Shown here: one piece after another, positions 21,950 to 22,538 of the stretch
Position numbering within the stretch: the first letter of the stretch is position 1
Layout: each line of letters opens with the position of its first letter
DNA from: an uncultured Clostridia bacterium
GTDB taxonomy: Bacteria > Bacillota > Clostridia > Oscillospirales > Ruminococcaceae
Assembly: GCA_945947715.1 (NCBI GenBank)
Contig: CAMEYZ010000007.1
Span: 1-22,538 of the forward strand
DNA length: 22,538 bases
Reading direction: 5' to 3'
Program-made: the position numbers and the translations under genes
Notes under the pieces: model-generated
What the model saw: the letters and a program-made list of their open reading frames with translations, nothing else
Database searches by the model: none
Told to the model about the DNA's origin: nothing

Positions 21950-22538
21950 TTACAGTATTTCCGAGTAAATGATGTTCTTTATCCGATGCATAAGATCAGT
22001 AGTGCCTGCGCCGCAGTTCTGAATGAAGTATAAAAATACAAGATCATTCTTCGGGTCGGCACTGAAATAATTCCCCGTCCAGCCGTCCCAGCCGAACTCG
22101 CCCTGTCCTGCGAGATAACCGCCTGCTGTCCTGTCCTCCAGAATACGCATGAAGCAGCCGTAGCCATAGCCCTTGACGCTGTCCCATTCATGGGCAAAGC
22201 TTTTCTGTACGTCGTTCAGCATGTTTTCCGTCATAAGGGAAGCTGAACTTCTGCTGAGGATATTCCTACCGCCTTCAAGGAGCATCTGTCCGAATTTCAG
22301 GTAATCGTCAATGGTTGAGACAAGTCCTGCGCCGCCTGATTCAAAGGCTGGAGGAGCCTTGTAATCGGTCAGTCCCAGATAGAAGTCCTCATAGGGGACA
22401 AGCCCGTTTTCTTTGCGGTCGTATATCTGCGCCAGTCGATGATATTTTTCCTTGGGGATATAAAAGCCCGTGTCCTGCATGTCAAGGGGCTCGAAGATTT
22501 CCTTCCGGAGAAAATCGCTGTACTTCATTCCGGAAACA
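21950..22538 (-). CDS. Beta-lactamase-family serine hydrolase, C-terminal part (cut by window edge)
   Basis: The frame stays open to the window end, so the N-terminal part with the catalytic SxxK is missing here; codons before the methionine at 22528 (reading V-S-G) continue the family sequence. About 195 residues are visible. They include FLRKEIFEPLDMQDTGF, ESGGAGLVSTIDDYLKFGQMLL and GWDGWTGNYF, the last at the place of the third active-site motif of class C beta-lactamase-like enzymes (PF00144). Such proteins include esterases, D-alanyl-D-alanine peptidases and peptidases; a true beta-lactamase role is not implied. No second transmembrane segment is seen in the visible part. Confidence 0.85.
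   Translation of the reverse strand, partial: VSGMKYSDFLRKEIFEPLDMQDTGFYIPKEKYHRLAQIYDRKENGLVPYEDFYLGLTDYKAPPAFESGGAGLVSTIDDYLKFGQMLLEGGRNILSRSSASLMTENMLNDVQKSFAHEWDSVKGYGYGCFMRILEDRTAGGYLAGQGEFGWDGWTGNYFSADPKNDLVFLYFIQNCGAGTTDLMHRIKNIIYSEIL

Noticed and set aside
21950..22528. A complete 192-residue protein starting at the methionine at 22528
   Set aside because: The frame continues upstream to the window edge, and the visible part lacks the catalytic N-terminal half of the family, so this methionine is internal.
1..22538. tRNA or rRNA genes, insertion sequences, prophage or defence systems
   Set aside because: No cloverleaf-like sequence, transposase, integrase, phage protein or defence protein was seen; gaps between genes are short and explained by promoters, operators and terminators.

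Overview
The window reads as a chromosomal segment of a low- to mid-GC Gram-positive anaerobe of the Clostridia, most likely a Ruminococcus-like member of the Oscillospiraceae. This is inferred from the HrcA/CIRCE heat-shock operon, the cdaA-cdaR pair, canonical sigma-A promoters (TTGACA-N16/17-TATAAT), strong AGGAGG-type ribosome binding sites and a C-terminal module in the secreted protein that I associate with Ruminococcus surface proteins. There is no rRNA, tRNA, insertion sequence, prophage or CRISPR array. Almost all of the sequence is densely packed core genes, in operons bounded by clear intrinsic terminators.

Layout. (1) 168-1856, plus strand: a lone acyl-CoA synthetase, convergent with (2) 6747-1912, minus strand: hrcA-grpE-dnaK-dnaJ, driven by a perfect sigma-A promoter overlapped downstream by a perfect CIRCE operator. 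(3) 7108-10984, plus strand: diadenylate cyclase cdaA, its regulator cdaR and an FAD-dependent dehydrogenase of the COG2509 type. The cdaA promoter is preceded by two tandem 22-bp repeats. (4) 12451-11045, minus strand: an NfeD-like protein and an SPFH/stomatin-like protein. (5) 12778-14151, plus strand: tmcAL (tRNA-Met cytidine acetate ligase). (6) 14315-17208, plus strand: queD-queE-folE-queC-queF, a complete route from GTP to preQ1. It is preceded by a structured leader that looks like a preQ1-I-type riboswitch with a terminator expression platform. (7) 17304-19264, plus strand: an OmpR-family response regulator and histidine kinase. The regulator appears to start at an AUU codon. (8) 19376-20935, plus strand: a secreted tyrosine-rich protein with six repeats of about 21 residues. 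(9) 21049-21915, plus strand: an NrtR-like Nudix/winged-helix regulator with a palindrome over its own promoter. (10) 22538-21950, minus strand: the C-terminal part of a beta-lactamase-family serine hydrolase, cut by the window edge.

How the parts work together: HrcA represses its own operon through CIRCE, and DnaK, DnaJ and GrpE form the chaperone cycle. CdaA makes c-di-AMP and CdaR modulates it. FolE, QueD, QueE, QueC and QueF act in sequence to make preQ1, which would feed back on the leader RNA. The two-component pair sits directly upstream of the tyrosine-rich secreted protein, and 11-bp-phased direct repeats lie at both promoters, so regulation of that protein by the pair is a testable proposal. 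The least explained parts are the tyrosine-rich protein, the AUU start, the Nudix regulator with its palindrome, and the repeats upstream of cdaA.
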